This document shows positions 1-7,108 of a stretch of DNA of 12,486 bases, one piece after another (the stretch's first letter is position 1; every line of letters begins with the position of its first letter). Source of the DNA: Bacteroidaceae bacterium. GTDB taxonomy: Bacteria; Bacteroidota; Bacteroidia; Bacteroidales; Bacteroidaceae. The DNA is taken from NCBI GenBank assembly GCA_024695315.1, contig JAILIJ010000040.1:1-12486 (forward strand), read 5' to 3'. The notes beneath the pieces were generated by a model. It was given only the letters and a program-made list of their open reading frames with translations. It was not told the DNA's origin and did not search any database. A program made the position numbers and the translations under genes.

Positions 1-434
1 TGCATCGATATATACCATATCTTGCAAAAAATGCAGGATTTGTAAAAATAGGAGAGAAACCAGTACACCATCAGGCAAGACAATATGGAGTTAGCAAATT
101 CATGGGATGGAATAGATTTGTAAATGGATATCTCGATCTGCTCAGCCTTTGGTTCATTAGTACATTTGGACAAAAGCCTATGCATATATTCGGATTTATA
201 GGCACACTGATGTTCTTTTTCGGACTATGCTCAGTAATTACCGTAGGCGCCATAAAGGTTCATGCTTTATACACAGGCACACCTCACCCACTGGTAACAA
301 ACTCACCTTATTTCTACATTGCTCTTACAATGATGATTCTCGGCACACAACTTTTCCTAACAGGATTCCTTGCAGATATGATAAGCCGTAACTCTTCAGA
401 GCGAAATAAGTATCAAATAAGCAAAACCCTTTAG
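1..434 (+). CDS. Glycosyltransferase family 2, C-terminal part (cut by left edge)
   Basis: The reading frame is open from position 3 to the TAG at 432-434, giving 143 visible residues; the N-terminal catalytic GT-A domain lies outside the window. The visible part opens with HRYIPYLAKNAGF, followed by KIGEKPVHHQARQYGVSKF (about 16-33) and a NRFVNGYLDLLSLWF stretch. This matches the end of the GT-A domain and the amphipathic linker of dolichyl-phosphate-mannose-synthase-like enzymes in Bacteroidetes. Two hydrophobic segments follow at about 62-84 and 102-124, so the protein is probably held in the inner membrane by a C-terminal hairpin. Such enzymes move a sugar from a nucleotide donor to a lipid carrier or envelope glycan; donor and acceptor cannot be told from this fragment. 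The ATG at 102 lies inside the gene and is not the start. The next gene begins 77 bases downstream. Confidence 0.88.
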   Translation, partial: HRYIPYLAKNAGFVKIGEKPVHHQARQYGVSKFMGWNRFVNGYLDLLSLWFISTFGQKPMHIFGFIGTLMFFFGLCSVITVGAIKVHALYTGTPHPLVTNSPYFYIALTMMILGTQLFLTGFLADMISRNSSERNKYQISKTL

Positions 435-511
435 TATAAGGATAAGTGGAAGAAGTTTCTTAAAAAATTCCATATATCAAACACTAAGGTAAGTACAAAT
501 AAAATAAGACT

Positions 512-1105
512 TTGAAAATTATAAAAAATATATTATCTGCCATAACACTAACGATGCTGTTTGTGAGTTGCTCGTCAAATAACTGCCCATTGGACAATTA
601 TGTGTCATGCAACTATTATTTCTATGACTACGAAGGAAATGCTGTAACACTAGCTGATACGCTAACCGTTACTACCCTACTTCCAGGATATAAGACACAA
701 TATACATACAGCAAACTTGGATATCCAACTGTAACGTTTGAACGCCAGGACTCGACTTATATAGAAGATGGATATTCTGAGAAAATAGAAACGGTAAGAA
801 AAGATACTATACTAATTAACAAACTGACAAATGCAACTCATTTCCAAGTACCTATGAGCTACTTCAACAATGAGGACACACTTGTCTTCAGCTATGCAAG
901 TATAATTCTTTCTGACACCATAAAGATTTCTCACAGCAGTTTCCCACATGTAGAATTACCAGAATGTGGTACATATAGGTTTCACAATCTAAAAAATGCT
1001 ACATGTACTGACAGATATATTGACAGAATAAAGATTTCTAACGCAAAAGTTAATTATGAAGGCAATGAAAATATCCAAATTTTCTTCAATGCTACGGCTG
1101 AATAG
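512..1105 (+). CDS. DUF6452-like outer-envelope lipoprotein
   Basis: This 197-residue protein has a lipoprotein signal: basic start MKIIK, a hydrophobic core, then FVSC with Cys20 as the expected lipidated residue. The mature part begins SSNNCPLDN and has four further cysteines (25, 33, 152, 165), which could form two disulfides in the periplasm. A DTLVF strand (122-126) and an SDTIKISH segment suggest a beta-rich fold. From memory the pattern (CPL-N--SC near the start, PMSY in the middle, PH----CG and NYEGNENIQIFF at the end) fits DUF6452, a Bacteroidetes family of unknown function. The only usable start is a TTG at 512; the signal peptide fits it well, and no in-frame ATG lies nearby. The 3' end overlaps the next gene, a DUF6048-like protein, so the two are probably made together. 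I cannot assign a function. Confidence 0.78.
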   Translation: MKIIKNILSAITLTMLFVSCSSNNCPLDNYVSCNYYFYDYEGNAVTLADTLTVTTLLPGYKTQYTYSKLGYPTVTFERQDSTYIEDGYSEKIETVRKDTILINKLTNATHFQVPMSYFNNEDTLVFSYASIILSDTIKISHSSFPHVELPECGTYRFHNLKNATCTDRYIDRIKISNAKVNYEGNENIQIFFNATAE

Positions 1106-1880
1106 CCAAGCGACAATATTTGCTTTTCTTGCCTTCATAGCAACAAATGCACATGGACAGACTCTTAAAGGAGTTAACGCTGAGGGTAAGACAATAACCA
1201 TCGACTCGACGCTGGTAGAAACAAAAAACAAAGAAAAGCCTACAAAATGGATACCGACCGTGAGCGATGTAAAGCCTCCTCTTTTACTATTCCAAGGATT
1301 CACATTATCTGTGGACTTATTAGGAGCAGGTATGAGAGCCGTTTCTGACTATGGAAACCTAGAGGCTGCCCTTAGATTAAATCTTAAAAATACATATTTT
1401 CCAATTGCCGAAGCTGGATATGCAAATTGTGATATTATAGATGATAATACAAGTGTGCACTACCAGACAAAGGCACCTTACATGAGAATCGGATTTGACT
1501 ACAATATCTTAAAAGATAAGTATCAAGACAATCGATTATTTACAGGTTTAAGATATGGAATATCCAAATTCTCATACGACATGGCCGGACCAACAATGAC
1601 AGACCCTATATGGGGAGGCAGCTCAGATTTCGACCTTACAGGCATAGACTGTACAAGTCATTGGCTCGAAGTATGTTTCGGATGTCAAGTTAAAATTTGG
1701 GGAAGTTTCCACATGGGATGGAGCATTAGATTTAAGAGAGAACTATCCTCCACTAACAACGACTATGCAAAGCCATATTACATTCCTGGATATGGTACAA
1801 CAGTAAATAGCTCATGCTGGGGAGGTACATATAACCTAATATTTGACCTCAACTGGGGAAAGAAACCAAAAAGAAAATGA
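1065..1880 (+). CDS. DUF6048-like exported protein
   Basis: The exported protein has a hydrophobic signal sequence ending near AHG/Q, after which the mature chain starts QTLKGVNAEGKTI. The middle and C-terminal parts carry many short alternating segments rich in Gly, Tyr and Trp, such as ALRLNLKNTYFPIAEAGY, YMRIGFDYNILK, FHMGWSIRFKREL and GGTYNLIFDLNWG. That is what an outer-membrane beta-barrel or similar beta sheet looks like, though the last residue is not aromatic. The layout matches my recollection of DUF6048, which often follows a DUF6452 lipoprotein. Three ATGs are possible (1056, 1065, 1089). I chose 1065 because it gives a normal MKISK signal-peptide start; 1089 would shrink the overlap with the upstream gene from 41 to 17 bases. 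The stop overlaps the next start (ATGA), so translation is probably coupled to the ApbE gene. Function unknown. Confidence 0.75.
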   Translation: MKISKFSSMLRLNSQATIFAFLAFIATNAHGQTLKGVNAEGKTITIDSTLVETKNKEKPTKWIPTVSDVKPPLLLFQGFTLSVDLLGAGMRAVSDYGNLEAALRLNLKNTYFPIAEAGYANCDIIDDNTSVHYQTKAPYMRIGFDYNILKDKYQDNRLFTGLRYGISKFSYDMAGPTMTDPIWGGSSDFDLTGIDCTSHWLEVCFGCQVKIWGSFHMGWSIRFKRELSSTNNDYAKPYYIPGYGTTVNSSCWGGTYNLIFDLNWGKKPKRK

Positions 1881-2965
1881 AAATTCTCGGAATTGAACAA
1901 ATAGAAAATAACAAACCACACAAAATAAAATGGTGGGGATGGATTTTACTCATAATTCTTATTGTGGGTACATATATCATATATAATCAACAACACCCCA
2001 ACAGAAAAGAGTCCTCAACAGCTGCATGGAATCAGAATGAGTTGATGAAATGTGAGGGTATGGTATTTGGCACCATATATCATATAACCTACCAAGCAGA
2101 CAAAAACATGCAAAAAGGTATTGATGAAACCCTTACAAAAGTTGACAATTCCCTATCACCTTTCAATAAAAATTCCATTATTACTGCTGTAAATAACGGA
2201 GAGGACATAAAGGTAAATGATATGTTTACCGATGTTTTTAACATGGCTAAATATGTAGCAAAAGAAACGAATGGAGCTTTCGACATTACAGTTGCACCGC
2301 TTGTAAACCTTTGGGGGTTCGGATTTAAAAACATGAGTAACGTAAACGAGAAAACTGTAGATAGTTTACGTCAGTTCGTTGGTTTTAATAACGTCGAACT
2401 AATAAATGGTCATGTCAAAAAGCAATATAGTGAGACTATGCTCGACTGTAGCGCTATAGCAAAAGGTTACGGAGTAGATGCTGTAGGCAAATATTTGGAA
2501 AGCCAAGGCATAAAAAACTATATGGTGGAAATAGGAGGCGAAGTAAGAGTTAGAGGACTTAACCCAAAAGGCGAACTCTGGAAAATAGGAGTCAACAAGC
2601 CTATTGATGACTCTACCTCTGTTAATTCTGATATAGAACAGGTAATAAAAATTACAGATATGGCAATGGCCACATCGGGCAATTATCGTAATTTCTATAT
2701 CAAGGATGGAAAGAAATATGCTCACACCATAGACCCACGTACTGGGTATCCTGTACAGCACAACATTTTGTCATCAACCGTTGTGGCAAAAGACTGTGCA
2801 ACAGCAGATGCCTTCGCAACATCATTCATGGTGCTTGGACTCGAAGGCGCCAAGGAAATACTCAAGAAACACCCAGAAATTAGAGCATTCTTTATTTGCT
2901 CAAAAGATGACGGCACAACAGAAGAATGGATGTCCGACAATATGAAGGAACTGATACTTGAGTAA
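1877..2965 (+). CDS. apbE: FAD:protein FMN transferase, ApbE family, membrane-anchored
   Basis: ApbE enzymes cut FAD and attach FMN to a Thr or Ser of target proteins outside the cytoplasm, for example NqrC or RnfG subunits. At 362 residues this has normal family length. Visible motifs are MVFGTIYHITY (62-72), DNSLSPFNKNS (90-100), FDITVAPLVNLWGFG (135-149), DCSAIAKGYGVD (190-201), the GGE turn (220-222), ATSGNYRNF (265-273), HTIDPRTGYPV (283-293) and ADAFAT (310-315). Asp311 and Thr315 correspond to the metal-binding end of the active site. Residues about 19-37 form one transmembrane segment with no lipobox, so it should be an inner-membrane protein facing the periplasm. Its start overlaps the stop of the DUF6048-like gene. 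No NqrC/RnfG-type substrate is encoded in the window; whether either upstream envelope protein is a target is open. Confidence 0.95.
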   Translation: MKILGIEQIENNKPHKIKWWGWILLIILIVGTYIIYNQQHPNRKESSTAAWNQNELMKCEGMVFGTIYHITYQADKNMQKGIDETLTKVDNSLSPFNKNSIITAVNNGEDIKVNDMFTDVFNMAKYVAKETNGAFDITVAPLVNLWGFGFKNMSNVNEKTVDSLRQFVGFNNVELINGHVKKQYSETMLDCSAIAKGYGVDAVGKYLESQGIKNYMVEIGGEVRVRGLNPKGELWKIGVNKPIDDSTSVNSDIEQVIKITDMAMATSGNYRNFYIKDGKKYAHTIDPRTGYPVQHNILSSTVVAKDCATADAFATSFMVLGLEGAKEILKKHPEIRAFFICSKDDGTTEEWMSDNMKELILE

Positions 2966-2969
2966 TTTT

Positions 2970-2986
2970 TTGAGAACATTTCTCAA
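2970..2986. promoter_or_regulatory. 17-bp interrupted palindrome, candidate operator for the Crp/Fnr-type gene
   Basis: TTGAGAA and TTCTCAA are exact 7-base inverted copies separated by CAT. The site lies 4 bases after the ApbE stop and 47 bases before the regulator start. Each arm ends in TTGA/TCAA, the half-site type used by Crp/Fnr proteins, but the spacing between these half-sites is 9 bases rather than the 6 of a classical FNR box. No T-run follows on the plus strand, so it is a poor terminator. That it is an autoregulatory operator is inference. Confidence 0.4.
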
Positions 2987-3033
2987 TCATACCTTAGAAC
3001 AAAAATAACAATCCACTATAAAACATCAATACT

Positions 3034-3711
3034 ATGGCATTGACAATGTTTGAACGACTTCAGCAGCTTCCACTTCTACAGGGAATGAGTACAAAGGATC
3101 TGGAAAGCCTTGTGTTCAAAGTTCAGCTGGACTTTCAGCAACATCCTGCAGGAGAGCAGATAGTGGAACAGGATGAAAGTTGCAAAAAGTTATTATACAT
3201 CATAAACGGCACTCTGTCTGTACAATATCGAGATCCAGACGGCAACATTGTCGTGACAGAGCACCTCAACGCACCATTTGCAATAGAACCATATAGCATG
3301 TTCGGGATGAAACAAAGATACACCCGTGACTATATCTTCGATACAGACGGTAGCTCACTTACAATCCCCAAAACAGTTTTTATGAATACCCTCATGGAAT
3401 ATCCTATCATAAAAACTAATATTTTAAATATGGTTTGCAATAAAATGCAACAAGCCACAAATCAACTAATGCAGAAAGAACCAACTACGGTGAGAGATAA
3501 AATCACGACTATGATACGCCATTTCTGCATTGACGATAAAGGCGAGAAACATATAAAGATAAAAATGGAAACCATAGCTGATATGATTGGCGAAACACGT
3601 CTTAACGTATCAAACGTTCTAAAAAAGATGAACAACGATAAGCTAATCACACAGCAAAGAAATGGTTTTACCATTATAGATATGCAAAAACTATTACATA
3701 ACAGAGTTTGA
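3034..3711 (+). CDS. Crp/Fnr-family transcriptional regulator
   Basis: This 225-residue protein has the two-domain plan of the Crp/Fnr family. Residues about 10-125 form a cyclic-nucleotide-binding-like beta roll, with GEQIVEQDESCKKLLYIINGTLSVQYRDPDG typical of its first half. Residues about 150-220 form a winged helix; METIADMIGETRLNVSNVLKKM (178-199) is the recognition helix-turn-helix and KLITQQRNGFTIID the wing. The stretch where cAMP-binding members have their phosphate-binding cassette reads APFAIEPYSMFGMKQRYTRDY, without the usual GE---RSA pattern, so cAMP is unlikely to be the ligand. Cys50 and Cys135 do not form an FNR-type iron-sulfur cluster motif. The gene sits 11 bases upstream of the M3 peptidase and is probably co-transcribed with it. 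A palindrome at 2970-2986 may allow self-control. Ligand and targets unknown. Confidence 0.92.
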   Translation: MALTMFERLQQLPLLQGMSTKDLESLVFKVQLDFQQHPAGEQIVEQDESCKKLLYIINGTLSVQYRDPDGNIVVTEHLNAPFAIEPYSMFGMKQRYTRDYIFDTDGSSLTIPKTVFMNTLMEYPIIKTNILNMVCNKMQQATNQLMQKEPTTVRDKITTMIRHFCIDDKGEKHIKIKMETIADMIGETRLNVSNVLKKMNNDKLITQQRNGFTIIDMQKLLHNRV

Positions 3712-3722
3712 TATAAAGATAT

Positions 3723-5756
3723 ATGAATCCTTTTTATACTGAATATACATACATTCCTTTCGATAGCATCAAGTTTGAAGATTATGAACCGGCTTTGCTG
3801 AAAGGAATAGAAGAAGAAGATAAAGAAATAGAAGATATCATTTCTAATTCAGAAGCTCCAACATTCGAAAATACTATAGAAGCTCTCGACAAAACAGGCA
3901 GACTGCTCAACCGTGTCGAGGAATGTTTCTACAATCTTCTCAGCGCAGAGACAAATGACGAACTGGATGAGTTAGCACAAAAAATGTCTCCTATACTATC
4001 TGAACACTCTAACAATATTTCACTTAATCCAAAGTTGTTTGAAAAGGTTAAGATTGTATACGACGAATTCGAAAAGAAAAATTTCTGCGGACTATCACCA
4101 GAACAGCAAACCCTACTAAAAAATAACTACCAAGGATTTGTTAGAAATGGTGCCCTACTGCCTGATGATAAAAAGGAAGAACTCAGAAAAATAACTTCAG
4201 AACTCAGCGTTCTGTCTCTTCAGTTTTCACAAAACAAACTAAAAGACACAAATGCCTTTTCTCTACAAATAACAGATGAGAAAGATCTTGATGGACTACC
4301 AGAAAGTAGTATAGAAGCTGCTAAGGAGACAGCAAAAGAAAAGAATATGGACGGTTGGTGCTTTACTTTGCATGCACCAAGCATGGTACCATTCATGACA
4401 TACTGCGCAAAACGTGAACTACGCAAGCAGATGTATATGGCTTATAATACCATGTGTACCCACGACAATGAGAGCAATAATTTCGAAGTGGTTCGAAAGA
4501 TTGTCAACCTCTCCACACAACTGGCCTCATTACTTGGATACAAGACCTATTCAGATTATGTGCTTGAAAGAAGAATGGCAGAAAGCAGCGATAAGGTTTA
4601 TAAATTACTCAATGACCTTATTGACGCATATATGCCAACAGCCAAAAAGGAAGTTGCTGAGGTAGAGGCAATGGCCAAAGAGATTGAAGGCAAAGATTTT
4701 AAACTCCAACCTTGGGATTTCGGTTTCTATTCCAATAAACTGAAAGAAAAGAATTATAACATCAACTCAGAAATGCTACGTCCATACTTTGAACTTTCTA
4801 AAGTAAAGGATGGAGTGTTTGGACTTGCAAATAAGCTATACGGAATATCATTCCACAGAAATAATGACATACCTGTGTACCATCCTGATGTAGAAGTATA
4901 TGATGTGAACGATAATGATGGTAAGCCATTAGCCACATTCTACTGCGACTTCCACCCAAGAAGTTCAAAAAAATCTGGCGCATGGATGACAAGTTTCAAG
5001 GAGGAGTGGATGAACGAAGACGGAACACGTTCTCTGCCACAGGTGTCAATAGTCACAAACTTCACAAAGCCAACAGCCGACAAGCCTGCCCTACTCACAC
5101 TCGGAGAAGTAGAAACTTTCCTTCATGAATTTGGGCACTCACTTCATGGAATGTTCGCCAACACACGCTATCGTTCACTTAGCGGTACAAATGTATATTG
5201 GGACTTCGTTGAACTACCATCACAATTCATGGAGAATTATAGCATAGAAAAAGAATTTCTCCTTACTTTTGCCAAGCATTACAAAACAGGCGAAGCTCTT
5301 CCCGATGAACTTATCCAGCGTATCGTGTCAAGCCGTAATTTCAACGCAGCATACGCATGTATGCGCCAAGTAAGTTTCGGTCTTCTAGACATGGCATATT
5401 ATTCAAGAACAGAACCTCTAACAGAAAACATTATAGAGTTTGAAAAGAAAGCTTGGGAAAAAGCACAAGTTCTGCCATCCGTGCCAGACACTTGCATGAC
5501 AGTACAATTCTCACACATCATGGCAGGAGGCTACTCCGCAGGTTACTATTCTTACAAATGGGCAGAAGTTCTTGATGCCGATGCCTTCTCTCTCTTCAAA
5601 CAAAATGGTATTTTTGATAAGAAGACAGCCCAAAGTTTCCGTGACAATGTACTTTCTAAGGGAGGAACCGAACATCCTATGAAACTATATGTAAGATTCA
5701 GAGGCCAAGAACCTACCATCGATGCTCTACTAAAACGAAATGGAATCAAACAATAA
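3723..5756 (+). CDS. M3-family zinc metallopeptidase (peptidyl-dipeptidase Dcp / oligopeptidase A type)
   Basis: M3 peptidases are zinc enzymes that degrade short peptides. This one has 677 residues, the usual length. The zinc site is HEFGH at 468-472 with the third ligand Glu497 in DFVELPSQ; Glu469 is the catalytic base. The SGTN motif (487-490) and HIMAGGYSAGYYSYKWAE near 597-614 supply the glycine-rich loop and substrate-binding tyrosines typical of the family. The N-terminal half is helical (EEEDKEIEDIISNSEAPTF and following), as expected for the lid around the channel. There is no signal peptide (it starts MNPFYTEYTYIPFDSI), so it should act in the cytoplasm, recycling peptides. It lies 11 bases after a Crp/Fnr-type regulator and 4 bases before a small lipoprotein gene. 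Peptidyl-dipeptidase (Dcp) and oligopeptidase A activities cannot be separated by eye. Confidence 0.96.
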   Translation: MNPFYTEYTYIPFDSIKFEDYEPALLKGIEEEDKEIEDIISNSEAPTFENTIEALDKTGRLLNRVEECFYNLLSAETNDELDELAQKMSPILSEHSNNISLNPKLFEKVKIVYDEFEKKNFCGLSPEQQTLLKNNYQGFVRNGALLPDDKKEELRKITSELSVLSLQFSQNKLKDTNAFSLQITDEKDLDGLPESSIEAAKETAKEKNMDGWCFTLHAPSMVPFMTYCAKRELRKQMYMAYNTMCTHDNESNNFEVVRKIVNLSTQLASLLGYKTYSDYVLERRMAESSDKVYKLLNDLIDAYMPTAKKEVAEVEAMAKEIEGKDFKLQPWDFGFYSNKLKEKNYNINSEMLRPYFELSKVKDGVFGLANKLYGISFHRNNDIPVYHPDVEVYDVNDNDGKPLATFYCDFHPRSSKKSGAWMTSFKEEWMNEDGTRSLPQVSIVTNFTKPTADKPALLTLGEVETFLHEFGHSLHGMFANTRYRSLSGTNVYWDFVELPSQFMENYSIEKEFLLTFAKHYKTGEALPDELIQRIVSSRNFNAAYACMRQVSFGLLDMAYYSRTEPLTENIIEFEKKAWEKAQVLPSVPDTCMTVQFSHIMAGGYSAGYYSYKWAEVLDADAFSLFKQNGIFDKKTAQSFRDNVLSKGGTEHPMKLYVRFRGQEPTIDALLKRNGIKQ

Positions 5757-5760
5757 TAAA

Positions 5761-6201
5761 ATGAAGATTTTCATTAATAGATTAGCACATCTTATAGCTA
5801 TACTCCTACTCTGCATAAGCTGCAGCACCGAAGACGATCTTGATGACTTGTTTGTTGGGAAAACTTGGTATATGACAGGAGCAACAATAAATGGTAATGT
5901 CATGAATTCAGACATAAAAAACCTTTATTCCTCTGGAGAATCAGCATACTACATTTTCTTTTCTACAAACACATTCCAAGCAGTACTGTCAAACAATAAA
6001 TCATTCTCCGGTACATGGACTGCTGATGGGAAAGAAAAAACTATACAACTTACCATTAGCAAAGGTGCAAGCAATATGGGAAGCTATGATACAAACCTAT
6101 ATAGCATAATCAAAAAGATTACAAGCTACAAAGGGGATGCGAATGCCATGATCTTGATGCAAGACGAAAACAATTATATTCGTTTCTCAACATCAAGATA
6201 A
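5761..6201 (+). CDS. Small lipoprotein, DUF4847-like (lipocalin-like)
   Basis: A 146-residue lipoprotein from the ATG at 5761. The signal peptide MKIFINRLAHLIAILLL leads to CISC with Cys21 as the lipidated residue, followed by an acidic STEDDLDDLF linker that would favour export to the outer membrane. The mature part contains FVGKTWYMTGATINGN, FFSTNTFQAVLSNNKSFSGTWTADGKEKTIQLTIS and a final NYIRF strand. This is the strand pattern of small lipocalin-like or META-like beta barrels, and it resembles DUF4847 as I remember it. A longer frame from 5740 overlaps the M3 gene but would put an odd MESNNNK before the signal peptide, so 5761 is preferred. It is separated from the M3 peptidase by 4 bases and is probably in the same operon. 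Function unknown. Confidence 0.75.
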   Translation: MKIFINRLAHLIAILLLCISCSTEDDLDDLFVGKTWYMTGATINGNVMNSDIKNLYSSGESAYYIFFSTNTFQAVLSNNKSFSGTWTADGKEKTIQLTISKGASNMGSYDTNLYSIIKKITSYKGDANAMILMQDENNYIRFSTSR

Positions 6202-6433
6202 AAGGTTTTATATTCTCAAATAATGCTGATATACTTCTTTTGAAGAATAGGAATTAAATAGTAATAAAGTAAACCTTACAAACACTCTATATCCTCCAAC
6301 TCTTCAAAAGAATATAAAAGCAAAGAGTTATAAGTTAGATTAAGAATGTGAGCTCCAAACTCACAAACTTAAAAACTCAAGAATTAAGAACTCAAAAAAA
6401 TCACATTAATATAACCATAAAATATTGCCTACA

Positions 6434-6874
6434 ATGAACGAAAATGACAAACAACATAAGCTAGACATACGCTATTTGCGCATGGCACGTATTTGGTCAG
6501 AAAATTCGTATTGCAAGCGCAGAAAAGTAGGAGCACTTATCGTCAAAGACAAGATGATAATTTCCGATGGATACAATGGAACACCTTCTGGCTTTGAAAA
6601 CGTATGCGAAGATGACAACAACGTCACAAAACCATACGTGCTACATGCCGAAGCCAACGCAATAACAAAAATCGCCCGCTCCAGCAACTCTAGTGATGGC
6701 TCTACACTATACGTCACAGCCTCACCATGTATAGAATGTGCAAAACTTATCATTCAGGCTGGTATAAAACGCGTTGTCTACTCAGAGAAATATCGACTCG
6801 AAGATGGTATAGAACTCATGAGACGTGCCGGAATTGAAATTGTCTTTCTTGATGACAAAGAAGAACAGGATTAA
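6434..6874 (+). CDS. dCMP deaminase (ComEB-type cytidine/deoxycytidylate deaminase)
   Basis: dCMP deaminase converts dCMP to dUMP and so feeds thymidylate synthesis. The 146-residue product has the full zinc deaminase pattern: CKRRKVGALIV (27-37), GYNGTPSGFENVC (46-58), HAEANAI (71-77) with His71 as zinc ligand and Glu73 as proton shuttle, and SPCIECAK (97-104) with Cys99 and Cys102 as the remaining ligands. GYNG-P-G and the CKRR start favour a dCMP deaminase over a cytidine or tRNA-adenosine deaminase. An alternative TTG start at 6425 would add three residues; the ATG at 6434 is more likely. It has 232 bases of non-coding sequence before it and 234 after, so it is likely transcribed from its own promoter. 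Confidence 0.95.
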   Translation: MNENDKQHKLDIRYLRMARIWSENSYCKRRKVGALIVKDKMIISDGYNGTPSGFENVCEDDNNVTKPYVLHAEANAITKIARSSNSSDGSTLYVTASPCIECAKLIIQAGIKRVVYSEKYRLEDGIELMRRAGIEIVFLDDKEEQD

Positions 6875-7108
6875 TATCTCGGTATCTCGTAAAAAATTCC
6901 TTTACTTTTCTTAAAGTCTTCTAAAAATAATCCAAGACATAAAATATATAAAACAACTCTAACATCGCGAATTTAATTCTTTGGAGTAAATAAGATGCGA
7001 ATTTGAGTAAAAGTTATAGAACAAAAATGTCATACGCATTCTTTAATTTTCCTCAACATCCGTAAAACTCCTTTAAGTAGAACTTGCGACACTAAAATAA
7101 AATTATTC

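Noticed and set aside
450..461. AAGAA-GT-TTCTT palindrome after the glycosyltransferase as a terminator
   Set aside because: The stem is short, AT-rich, has a 2-base loop, and is followed by an A-run rather than a T-run.
989..1303. Minus-strand open frame of 104 codons across the DUF6452/DUF6048 junction
   Set aside because: It is antisense to two genes with good signal peptides and has no recognisable domain or leader.
2970..2986. The TTGAGAA palindrome as a terminator for the ApbE gene
   Set aside because: The T-run lies before rather than after it on the plus strand, so a regulatory role fits better.
6198..6211. ATAAAA-GG-TTTTAT palindrome at the lipoprotein stop codon
   Set aside because: It is all A/T in the arms, has a 2-base loop, and is not followed by a T-run, so it is a weak terminator candidate at best.
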